A DNA stretch of 24,122 nt, from NCBI GenBank assembly GCA_020650975.1, contig JAIPMN010004505.1, positions 1 to 24,122 of the forward strand. Direction: 5' to 3'. The notes beneath the pieces are model-generated. The model had not been told where the DNA came from, did no database searches, and worked only from the letters and a program-made list of their open reading frames with translations. The stretch is from Apostichopus californicus (Eukaryota; Echinodermata; Holothuroidea; Aspidochirotida; Stichopodidae). The stretch's first letter is position 1. Each line of letters starts with the position of its first letter. The translations under genes were made by a program, and so were the position numbers. Shown here in pieces: positions 8,906 to 18,147 of the stretch.

Positions 8906-9018
8906 AGAAAATTCGAATGCGGAACAACCAACAGTTGGCTGCAAAGAGAACACTGCTCACCGTCACACCTGGTGCGGACTTCTCACACTCAAACCTGCTG
9001 CAGCAAGTTGCTCGGAAT
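8906..9018 (+). CDS. HIF-alpha, penultimate exon
   Basis: The exon runs from acceptor tcttgttcacag to donor CGGAAT|GTGAGT. With the split Glu codon it reads EKIRMRNNQQLAAKRTLLTV, then TPGADFSHSNLLQQVARN. Basic residues at its start (KIRMR, AAKR) may extend the KRK cluster of the previous exon into a bipartite-type nuclear signal; this is inference. It ends in phase 0 and joins the terminal exon in frame. It corresponds in position to the segment between the NLS and the C-terminal activation domain of vertebrate HIF-alpha, which is short and variable. Confidence 0.9.
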
Positions 9019-9470
9019 GTGAGTAAAGCCAGCCAATGATCATCCAAGTACATTCTGATAGTATAAAGCTGTTTTTTGTGTTGGGTTGTAAAAAAAAGGA
9101 AAAATTCCACTGTAATCATGTTATTAAAGTGGTGGTTTACTCAAATCTAAGAGATTATGTGGTTATGTAACCTGAGCCAGGTTACAACCATTTGATTGCC
9201 TCTGATTAACAAGTTACTAGCTCTTTAATCCAAAACAGAAAAGATTACAGTGCCCCACAAAAGAAGTGAAAAGTATATGTGAGAAGAATAATTGTTGTTA
9301 GTGAATGGTCATTTGATCTCCTTCGCAAGTCCTGGGAATGTGGCGTGAAGTCTCGTGTGTCATGTACCATACCATGATTGTGTAGAATTCTCATAATATT
9401 CAAGTTGAGCAGCCTTACATAAATAGAGGAAGTCCAGTCCTAATTTGTGGTCTTTTATTTCCTTTTTCAG
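9019..9470 (+). other. HIF-alpha last intron (452 bp)
   Basis: Phase 0 intron, GTGAGT to tttatttcctttttcag, a strong polypyrimidine tract. A GCGTG at 9343-9347 matches the HIF-binding core, but such a pentamer is expected by chance and I do not call it as a site. Confidence 0.88.
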
Positions 9471-9665
9471 CATGCTGATCCATATAAGATATCCAGAAAT
9501 AGTGGTGGACCTTACGTTGGTCGACTATCCACTGGTGCGTCGCGCATCTCTTGTAAACCTTCAGGAGCCATGGACGTGAGAGCTCCCACCCCCCGGAACA
9601 TCAAGACGAACCAATCTTTACACCAGATGGACGAACTCTGCAGAATCTTCAGTCTCAACACTTGA
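9471..9665 (+). CDS. HIF-alpha terminal exon: C-terminal activation domain with VRAP in place of VNAP
   Basis: The last coding exon follows ttcctttttcag and stops at TGA 9663-9665. It encodes HADPYKISRNSGGPYVGRLS, then TGASRISCKPSGAMDVRAPT and PRNIKTNQSLHQMDELCRIF, ending SLNT. The end aligns with the CBP/p300-binding domain of human HIF-1alpha: DVRAP with EVNAP, and SLHQMDELCRIFSLNT with NLLQGEELLRALDQVN. The Leu-x-Gln...Glu-Leu-x-Arg pattern is kept, as is the exact number of residues from it to the stop. Between the two blocks there are four extra residues. The Asn that FIH hydroxylates (Asn803 in human) is Arg here, codon AGA at 9579-9581. The domain should therefore be insensitive to FIH at this position; that is inference from the family. 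Confidence 0.93.
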   Translation, partial: HADPYKISRNSGGPYVGRLSTGASRISCKPSGAMDVRAPTPRNIKTNQSLHQMDELCRIFSLNT

Positions 9666-9830
9666 CAATCTGATGGTTAGACAGTTCTCAAAATGATCAT
9701 TGACACTTTTCGACTCATGTCCCTATTTGAGAACTTATCTTCTGCACAAATGTTTGGATAATGTAGGGTTTACTTTTTCTTTCTGGTGCTCCACTCCTTC
9801 CTGTATTTAGTAAATGTTGATAGAGTCATA

Positions 9831-9980
9831 GCCAAGTGGGGTCTTGGCAAGTGATAGAGATGGCCAAGTGGGGTCTTGGCAAGTGATAGAGATGGCCAAG
9901 TGGGGTCTTGGCAAGTGAAAGAGATAGCCAAGTGGGATCTTGGCAAGTGAAAGAGATAGCCAAGTGGAGTCTTGGCAAGT
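9831..9980 (+). repeat. 32-bp tandem repeat, 4.7 copies, each able to form a hairpin
   Basis: Units start at 9831, 9863, 9895, 9927 and 9959 (the last is partial). Each begins GCCAAG, then a six-base loop (tggggt, tgggat or tggagt), then CTTGGC, the perfect complement, then about 14 linker bases (aagtga(t/a)agagat(g/a)). The six-base-pair stem is intact in all five units, and the differences fall in loop and linker. It lies about 165 bases after the stop codon, in the transcribed strand of the HIF-alpha 3' UTR. Confidence 0.95.
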
Positions 9981-10952
9981 TGAGTTGGATATTGATTATA
10001 GTGCGAGAAAAGGCATTAATACCAAAATAGTTAGATGTATATAAACAATATGCTGCTGGTTCGTTTCAATCGTGCTGTTGCGTAGAGACGTGAATAGGTT
10101 AAGATGTTGCACAGTTATAATTGACACACGGAACAAAATACTCGTCGAGGCAATATTCGTCTGGGGACATACTGTAAACAAAGCAACAGGTTACATTTGC
10201 ATCTTATAATGTAGAATAGTTTTATATTTGTTACTTTGGTGAATATGTCCAGATTGCTTTGCATCGGTGTATGTATAGAAAATGCTTTAAAAGTAATGAT
10301 AGGCTGCAGTGAGTGGTACAATTTTGATGAGTGGACACTAAGCAGTGACAAAAAATTCCATCTTGGAAGTTGTCATATTGCCATTTGTAAATGAATTTGG
10401 ATCAACATTTTGAAGATTGTTTTCCAGCGCTACAAATGGTGTTGACCAAATTTTGAGAGGTATTTAACAGCAAATCGATTCGCATCCGTTAGCAGGGAAT
10501 ATTTTGTTGTGATACCTTTAATGAAAAGCTATGGATACTTCTCCGCATGAGGTGGAATTGGTGCCGCTACTGTAGTTCAAAACCTGTCGGTGATTGTTTT
10601 TGTCATATTTTGTGCTTTTTCTTTATACATTGGTTAGGTACCATGTTAAGCTATTTTTATAGTTCTCTAGTAAACACATGATGCAGATATGCATAAGGAA
10701 ACAGTAAAAGACAATTTTGTTTCTCTCTGATGCAGCAAGGGGAGAGGGGGGTGGGGTTGGTGTACAAAGTACCTGTTTTATCGTTGCACAGGTTTCATGG
10801 TGTTGAGGTCATTTGTTGTTTTTGTTACTCTAAGATATATATTTTCCATTGACTTTATCTGCCAAAATGTCTAAATTGCCAGGTAGTTGTATATACTTTT
10901 AATAGCAGCAGGCAACTGAGGCCAAAGATGGATTGTGTTGTCTCAATATTAT

Positions 10953-10958
10953 AATAAA
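10953..10958 (+). terminator. Candidate polyadenylation signal AATAAA for HIF-alpha
   Basis: First consensus AATAAA downstream of the HIF-alpha stop codon, followed by a T-rich stretch (tttcctgttttatt) about 20 bases later. This arrangement is typical of a cleavage site. Alternative later signals are at 11680-11685 and 13470-13475. Confidence 0.55.
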
Positions 10959-10975
10959 AAGTTGCAAAATTTCCT

Positions 10976-12519
10976 GTTTTATTACAAAGATCAAAATTAC
11001 AACTCTCTTTGTTGAAGAGAATCGTGTTTATCTGATTGTTTTAACATAACAGCGACAATTTCAAATTTGTAATTTGATTAAAAAAGATGAAATTAAAAGA
11101 ATAGAAACATAAAAGTTGAACATTCCATCATCATCTGGCCTTTTGGAGTTGCCCAAACCTAACATGATCACTACCCAAAAATTAAAACATATGCCAAAAA
11201 AAAAATGTGAGCATCAGAAACAAAGATAAACTGCCAAAGGCTTTTGTTGTTGATATGAACTTCTTTTAGATATACAATGATTTTTTTATACTTCAGTGCC
11301 ATTAACGAAAAACTAGGTGTCACCGTAGTGATGACTTCAGCTGCATGTTAATATAGCTACTGTTGTCTGTACTTACTATACATGCACGTTACCGTAACTA
11401 CTTGTGTCGCTATTATAGCTGTGTTGTAGCTAGTTTGTAGCTGTTTAGCAGGGATGAGTTAGCGTTTCACGTAAGGCACATGTAAGCAGGAACATGAACT
11501 TATTTTTCTGAATTCAACAGTTTGCGATGATATAGGTATTGAACAAACCTAGAGGCGATGGAAGATTGGAGGTGGGGGGGACAGTGAAGGCAATATTTCT
11601 GGCTTATATCAGAGGTTTAATAGACAACTCAAGGATGAGAAATTAAAGGACAAAGTAACCCAACCGTCATCTTGAGAGTAATAAAGATGCCTGTACTTAA
11701 CAATACATATTATGCAAAGTTCCTCTTGCAAGATGTCATATAATGGATATTTGCTCTGTCAAGGATATTCAAAGCACTGGAAGGGGGGATTGGTTGGGGA
11801 AGGGGGATCTATGATATCAACTTGCCCAAACTGAAATTTGTACTAAATTGTTTTCAGCAGTTCGTCATAACGATCTCTGTTGCAAAGGTTAGTGATGTTT
11901 ATTGCCCGTGTTCTGGAAAGAAGGATGAACAGTTATTTGTAAGGGATGATCGTAAAGTTTTTGTAGGCTACATCGGTAGTTACTCGTTTTAAGTTAACAT
12001 TCATCATTTTCACATGATGGAACTTATCATAAATTTTGTTTGTGTTTTCATCCCTTTTTATGGAATTCCAGGGATATTGTTTTTGTTTTTAATGCTGCTA
12101 TTTTATTGTTTTTTGATTTGTGGTGGTCTGTACCCTCAAGTTGCTGTGCAGCCTATTGTGCCACCTGCTTCACACAGTGCTATCTATGTATAGTTATATG
12201 TGTGTTTTTTTTATTCATTGCAGCCCAAGACAGGGACCATAAAATATATCATCACATTGATGAAAAAGACAGAAGCTATTTATGGTTAACTTAATCACTG
12301 TGTTGTTTCTCAAAAGCAGACCTTATCTGGTATTTTACTGTCTAGCAAAGTTGTATTACACAGTTGTTAGCCAAAATCACTGAAATATATGAAGATGCAT
12401 CCCTAGAACAAAATATCTTTACTTTATTTGGTGGTTTTTCTATAAAAGTTATTATGTTGTATTGTATATTACAACTTCCTTCCTATGCAACCCCACTTCC
12501 TTCCCCACCATCAATAATA
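10976..12519. other. Intergenic or extended 3' UTR, no gene seen
   Basis: AT-rich sequence with an AATAAA at 11680-11685 and G-rich patches (11571-11580; 11783-11806 with three runs of four to six G). The + strand open frame at 12040-12294 is hydrophobic because it is T-rich and has no recognisable domain. I see no splice-supported exon. Confidence 0.6.
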
Positions 12520-12559
12520 GTTATAAACCATGGTATATATGGTTATAAACCATGGTATA
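12520..12559 (+). repeat. 40-bp direct repeat, left copy
   Basis: Identical over 40 bases to 12934-12973. Internally it is nearly two copies of a 22-base unit beginning gttataaaccatggtatat, with an ACCATGGT palindrome and GGTTATAAACC inverted repeat. It flanks the left edge of the palindromic insertion. Confidence 0.9.
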
Positions 12560-12563
12560 TTAT

Positions 12564-12727
12564 ACAAATAATGAATGGTGTTGAGTGCAATAGTGCAAAT
12601 ATTTCATGAGTTGAAAGATGGAATGTTCCATTCAACGAGGCGCAGCCGAGTTGAATGGAACAAATTACATCTTTCAACGAATTAAATATTTGCACTATTG
12701 CACGAATGGGAACCATTCATTATTTGT
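12564..12727. mobile_element. Foldback (long inverted repeat) element, 164 bp
   Basis: The segment folds on itself through four perfectly complementary blocks. From outside in these are 12564-12579 with 12712-12727 (ACAAATAATGAATGGT), 12585-12604 with 12684-12703 (GTGCAATAGTGCAAATATTT), 12610-12620 with 12668-12678 (GTTGAAAGATG), and 12625-12636 with 12650-12661 (GTTCCATTCAAC). A 13-base GC-rich loop (gaggcgcagccga) is left at the centre. The near-complete pairing and the sharp change in composition at the loop indicate a non-autonomous foldback or MITE-type transposon with no coding capacity. No transposase is present. Confidence 0.75.
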
Positions 12728-12728
12728 T

Positions 12729-12930
12729 TTATACAACACCTTCAAATTTGGATATATTTGGATGTAAAATGCACTCATGCAACAGATTGTTCTCTTACCA
12801 TTGAAAAAAGTGCTATCCAAAATGTATATTGCACGGTTCTATTTCATAGCGTGCAATAGAGCGGATATTGCATGCAATCGACGAGCACTTGACCAATCAA
12901 ATGGCCGGAATATAATTAGGTGTTGTATAA
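12729..12930. mobile_element. MITE-like element with 13-bp terminal inverted repeats
   Basis: The ends are perfect 13-base inverted repeats: TTATACAACACCT at 12729-12741 and AGGTGTTGTATAA at 12918-12930. The 202-bp interior has no open frame with recognisable content. It contains short gtgcaat / attgcat words, similar in flavour to the adjacent foldback. It abuts the foldback directly, and the foldback's outer edge also has TTATACAA (12560-12567), so the two may be parts of one composite element of about 371 bp (12560-12930). Confidence 0.65.
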
Positions 12931-12933
12931 ATG

Positions 12934-12973
12934 GTTATAAACCATGGTATATATGGTTATAAACCATGGTATA
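12934..12973 (+). repeat. 40-bp direct repeat, right copy
   Basis: Exact copy of 12520-12559, three bases beyond the right end of the MITE-like element. A further degenerate partial unit (gttataaacctgg) follows at about 12979. Confidence 0.9.
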
Positions 12974-14049
12974 AATTGTTATAAACCTGGAACAAAATTT
13001 TGTGAATTTAAATTACATAGGATTGTTAAAACTTCAGAAGTTGACAAGTTCAGTCAGCCATGAATTGAACTGTGACAAACAAGAATTCATCAATCACCCC
13101 CCTAAAACCACCACCCATCCCCATATGATACAAATATCAAACGGGTTTCACACAGATCAAACTTTCTGTAGGTGTTTTTACTTCAAAATATTTTATTGTC
13201 TCAGTCTCTCCCCCTTCCCCACCACCCACCCTCTCAATATCTTAGAACAGCTTGAACCGTTGCTGGACAAATACTTGTGATATAAAATATATCTTACACT
13301 TCTGCAAGGATAAAGAAGTACTAAAATGGTAAAAGTTCAAAGGAAATTACTAAACAAAGTCAAATTCTGATACCTTGGATTCAATTTATTAATAGCATAT
13401 TTCATAGACAATAGAGAAAGAAAAATGTTTCCAAGATTTTCATTTGTGTAGCATGCATATAATCATATCAATAAAAAATAATAACTTCAAATATTACATT
13501 CTTGTGCATAGCAAATACAGAAAAAAACAAAAAAAAACAGTTATTCTCAAACACTTGGGGGAGTGAAGGGGGCTAATTTTGTTAACTACATCATACAGAC
13601 ATAGCAGTGCTAAACAAGGTTCAATTACATCACAAAAACAGAACCAGGAATTTAGGACCTGATACAAGATATTCATTTCTGGGCGATACAAAATATTGCA
13701 GATTGTTTACTTTTTTTTCCATAATATGTCCCGCTATTTTTGTAAGTAAGACTGATTCAACCCATGAGGTTTTTCTGAAATCGAGAGAAGCAAATTCCCG
13801 TTTTAGAAAAATTGAAGCCAAAAATTGTGTCTTGTGTAATTACAAACAAAGTGAGGCATCACATAGAGACATGTCCACAAAGATATGAAAAATAGGTGTG
13901 TCAATCAAATGACCTTGAAGTCAAAAGGATTGTGGGAGGTGAATGTTGAACATGAAAGCATTGGCGCATTGCCACATCAACTTAGTGGCCAAACAACTAG
14001 TTACCTTTTGGTTAAAGAATTCGATCACTAGACAGATTTTAACTACAAG
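12974..14049. other. Intergenic, no gene seen
   Basis: AT-rich with C-rich patches (13096-13122, 13209-13232) and a possible AATAAA at 13470-13475. Open frames at 13002-13280, 13494-13691, 13607-13888 and 13630-13821 overlap on both strands, lack recognisable content and have no convincing splice context. Confidence 0.6.
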
Positions 14050-14716
14050 CACAGGACTGGATATGTATGGTTTTACACTATGAACATGCATAGATATGTA
14101 TCTACGATGGAATAATCACAGGACTGGATATGTATGATTTTACACTATGAACATGCATAGATATGTATCTATGATGGAGCAATCACATGACTGGATATGT
14201 ATGGTTTTACGCTGTGAACATGCATAGATATGTATCTATGATGGAGCAATCACATGACTGGATATGTATGGTTTTACACTGTGAACATGCATAGATATGT
14301 ATCTATGATGGAGCAATCACATGACTGGATGAGTATGGTTCTACACTATGAACATGCATAGATATGTATCTATGATGGAGCAATCACAGGACTGGATATG
14401 TATGGTTTAACACTATGAACATGCATAGATATGTATCTATTATGGAGCAATCACAGGACTGGATATGTATGGTTTTACACTGTGAACATGCATAGATATG
14501 TATCTATGATGGAGCAATCACATGACTGGATATGTATGGTTTTACACTATGAACATACATAGATATGTATCTATGGAACAATCACAGGACTGGATATGTA
14601 TGGTTTTACACTGTGAACATGCATAGATATGTATCTATGATGGAGCAATCACAGGACTGGATATGTATGGTTTTACACTGTGAACATGCATTGATATGTA
14701 TCTATGATGGAGCAAG
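14050..14716 (+). repeat. 67-bp minisatellite, ten copies
   Basis: Units start at 14050, 14117, 14184, 14251, 14318, 14385, 14452, 14519, 14583 and 14650. All are 67 bases except the eighth, which is 64 (3-base deletion in ctatggaaca). Each begins caca(g/t)gactggatatgtatg and ends ggagcaat. An inverted repeat CATAGATA-TG-TATCTATG lies in the middle and is intact in seven units; the first, sixth and tenth each have one mismatch. The high identity indicates recent tandem duplication. The unit is not a multiple of three, so a repetitive protein is excluded. Confidence 0.97.
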
Positions 14717-14833
14717 CACTGGCAGTGATCAACATTTGAAAAATAAAAACTCTTTTTAATATAGACTGAAGATGTTTGAAAGTTGATGCCAAGGTTGGTG
14801 TCACCAGTTTTTCCTATTTTTTTTCTATTAGAT

Positions 14834-14853
14834 GGGGGGAGGGGGGGGGGGGG
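14834..14853 (+). repeat. Poly-G tract interrupted by one A (G6-A-G13)
   Basis: Simple G-rich sequence just downstream of the minisatellite. It could form a quadruplex in single strand, and its length is likely uncertain in assembly. Confidence 0.9.
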
Positions 14854-15540
14854 ATTTCATCACTTTATCATATAACTTGCATTTTGCATAACTTTTTCCA
14901 AACATTCATTCCAAATCTACAGCGCATTACTCGATGCTTTTAACATCACAACTGATCAAGCCGAGATGAACACGTTCACCAACGACCCTTAAGTAACAAA
15001 CACCTAATGACTTTGTTTCATTCTAGCCAGTTTTATCCCATCCAGGCTTCTTTTTTATTCTTTTCCATACTAGTAAAATTATCACATGAATAAGGAAAAA
15101 TTACAAAATCTTCAGAAAGGATGCAACTTGTTTTGCATTATTTAAAGAAATTCAATTATTCAATCAAACTACACTGATATGGGATTTTAATAACGTTGTC
15201 ATCAGCTAGCATTAAAAATTTGACCTAGATCCGAGGCAATTGTTATTAGAGCTGGAGATTAAAGCTGTTTGTATTTCAATATATTCTTTCTCTATCTGAT
15301 CACTGCATGAACACCTTCCAAGAGATCCTCAGCACCAATTTATTTCTCTGGAAGTATCACATCTTACTGGCATCTGATCAAAGCTGTTAAAGTCCTTTAT
15401 ACTAAACTCATTAATCTTATCTATAACGAAAGGGTTGTTTATCTTAATAATTACAACCTAATAATAATCTGCACAAATGTCACTAAAAATGAACATAACT
15501 TAACATTTCAAAACTTACTTTTACAATAACATTTGTCCAG

Positions 15541-15612
15541 CATACCACCCCTTATCTTCTTTCTTCCCCTTACCCATTATCCCCTACCACCCCTTATCCC
15601 TTATCTTCTTTT
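15541..15612 (+). repeat. Imperfect pyrimidine-rich repeat
   Basis: The phrase taccaccccttatc occurs at about 15542 and again at about 15586, each followed by cttctttcttcccc-like or ccttatcttctttttc-like pyrimidine sequence. This is low-complexity duplication. Confidence 0.65.
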
Positions 15613-16928
15613 TCTTAAACCCAATTCTAGATCCCTAGATTCCTCTATACATTTGCCTCTCAAATAAACAGCTAGATAATTTTCATTTTCAGATAAGAAA
15701 CCAGGGAACTAGGATAATACAATGGGACTTAAAACAAAGAGCACTACAGACAAAAGTCTATTTCTCTGACAGCTTTGTGGAAGGGTCATTTTAATTTTAA
15801 TTAGTTATATATTTTGTTAAAGAAAGCCTGCTTCCTGATTAATAATTTAATACTTGCAGCCTTCCTGTACACAGGTGAAAAGTAATCTTATAAGTTGCCT
15901 TTCTTTCCATATCAGCAAATTTGTAGAATAATATTTTAAGTGAGTTGCTTTAGATGTTTGATAAATATTTAGTCTTTTCCAAATAAGGCAAGAGCTTTCG
16001 AATGGCAGAATATTTGGCTCCAATTGAGACACCCTCGGAAATTCAATCAATGGTGACCTTTTACTTGGCAACACGTTCGCTACAGATTGTTAAAAAACAT
16101 TCACTTTAATCTGCAGTAGAGTTAAGATGACAATCAGAAATGCACTAGATACAGGAAACATGGTAAACTACATTCTCCAGTTAGGCCTCATTTCGTTACA
16201 TATATGTACGACTTTAACTGGCTGTGTTTTGTTTTATTCAGTGGGGGCACTAGAACTTGGGGAAGGGGCACTGGGGAGGTACAATAATGTCTAATACTGA
16301 TTGTTTTCACCTGACCTTGAACTGACTCCTACACACTATAATAGAAATATTACAGAGCCCTTACACGTAAATATGCTACAAGTCAACAATACCATATTAA
16401 TTGACACTTTCTCTCCCCCAGAACATCTACAACTTTTCTCATTTTTCTGAGACTGAACCACATAAAACTTTCCTGTTTACAATGTAATAGCAAGGCAAGA
16501 TATAAATACACACTGCTATTGTTTATCTTCTTTTGTTGGTAAGTGAATGGAATATTTATAGACACTGTTTTTGACTGATAATCACTCCCTACATTATTAT
16601 GAGAGATGTCATTAATATCAAACTAGCAGAGACACCAATTTTTATTGTTCATGGCAGCAGATCAAGCCACTCAATTCTACAGGGGAGCGTTATATAAACC
16701 TGAATCGGGGCAAGTCTGCCTTTAAACTAACCGTGAGGTACAGGGATTGGTCCCTCTCGTCTGTATTTACACAAGGTGGTAAAAAAATAAAGGCATCAAT
16801 GACTGAAAATCACTTGACTGGGGTTAATCTCCAATCAATTCTTCAGCTGTAGTAGGGGATTAAAGATCAAATGATTTACCTTCTGTCACCAGACCAGCTG
16901 GTAATAGAAACATTTTACACTTAATGAG

Positions 16929-16976
16929 AATAATAATAATTATAATTATAATACTACTAATAATAAGAATTATAAT
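16929..16976 (+). repeat. TAA/AAT-rich microsatellite
   Basis: Imperfect run of aat, ata and tataatta units, interrupted by actact. Simple sequence with no other feature. Confidence 0.85.
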
Positions 16977-18097
16977 ACAATATCTGCATCCTCACAAAAA
17001 CTGCATTAACTATGGACATGTATATACAAATGAGATGAACCATGCAGAAATAATGCCACAGTAGGTAATGTTAAAATAAGATGTAAAATGAGGCTTAGCA
17101 CAAAAAAAAAATTATTATGTTGTAAATGTCCCAACTTGTCATGTTGGGCATTAATGAACTATTGAACTATGAGTTAACTGAGGGTTAAGATAGATCTAAG
17201 CACCAATTCATTGTAGGGGTTATCTATATGCTTAATGGGAAGACGCAACTGCTAGTAATATTAATTTTATCGAGAGAAGAGATATGCCCCAAAATGTATC
17301 TAAGATGTTTAATTCAGTTGGATTCAATAAAAAAAAATAAAAAAAATCTGATTTATCAATACTGAGTTGTTTGAGAATAGTCATTGGAAGAGTTGCATAA
17401 CAGCACCAAAAAAAAAAATAAATTCTTCCCACCAGCTTAAAACTTTGTAGGAAGTTTATGGGTAAAACATTATCTAAGGAATTAACTATATAGTGGTCTA
17501 GGGTAGGAGTTCTCTATCATATGAAATATTGAAGGGAAGAGGGCATAAAGCAATTAATAATCACCAACAATTTCAAAATTACACCTGTTATGAGTTGTAA
17601 AGTGTTTACCTATTGCAGCTTTGAACCAACCGGATGGGCAACATATTACAGGCATGATTCCACAAATATAACATAAAAGTACAGATCAAAATAAAATGGA
17701 AAAAAAAAAAATGAAAAATGAGATGACATTCAAGTATTTTTTTGTGCCCAAGATAAATATGTCTCTCTAGGAGATCAATTTTTTACAGTATTCTCGAAAC
17801 GCTTACTTCATTTCCCATTTTTCTGATTGATAAACACATTGAGGAATATTTAAGAGCTGTATCAGAGATTAGCCACTTAGACTGTTATAGAAAAAGAAAA
17901 TGAGAAACGCCTCGCTCTTCTCAAAGTTGGCAAGAAGTTTGGCAAAATCAGCCATTCCACGGAAATTACAATTGATTGTACATTAATCCCTCAAAATAAT
18001 TGTAACCAGAGGTAAATTCCTAAAGACTGACCAGTCTAGCAGATTAATCATAATCTGTAGCAGATACTCTATAAACCGATCATTTTTATAATCTATA

Positions 18098-18147
18098 ATT
18101 GCAACACAAGCATATCTGTTTGATTGCAACACAGGCATATCTGTTTG
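18098..18147 (+). repeat. 25-bp tandem duplication
   Basis: Two adjacent copies of a 25-base unit beginning attgcaacacaagcatatct, differing at one base (a in the first, g in the second). A recent small duplication. Confidence 0.93.

Larger units (their letters stand above)
9666..10975 (+). other. HIF-alpha 3' untranslated region (probable extent)
   Basis: The region after the stop codon has no coding potential. It carries the 32-bp hairpin repeats (9831-9980), several T-rich and ATTTA-containing stretches of the kind that destabilise mRNA, and a G-rich patch at 10739-10760 that could form a two-tier G-quadruplex in the mRNA. I place its end shortly after the first consensus AATAAA at 10953. 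A longer form ending near the AATAAA at 11680 or 13470 is possible. Short open frames on both strands here are not supported. Confidence 0.6.

Noticed and set aside
9343..9347. GCGTG, a hypoxia-response-element core, in the last HIF-alpha intron
   Set aside because: A five-base match is expected many times in 24 kb, and no flanking ancillary site was seen.
12040..12294. Hydrophobic 84-codon + strand open frame that looks membrane-like (Phe/Cys/Leu-rich)
   Set aside because: The hydrophobicity follows from T-rich DNA, the sequence lacks any conserved pattern, and it lies beyond the probable polyadenylation site.
14565..14759. Open frame reading through the end of the 67-bp minisatellite with repeated peptide WICMV..
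   Set aside because: The unit length is not a multiple of three, so frames shift between units. The frame is open only over the region next to the 64-base unit.
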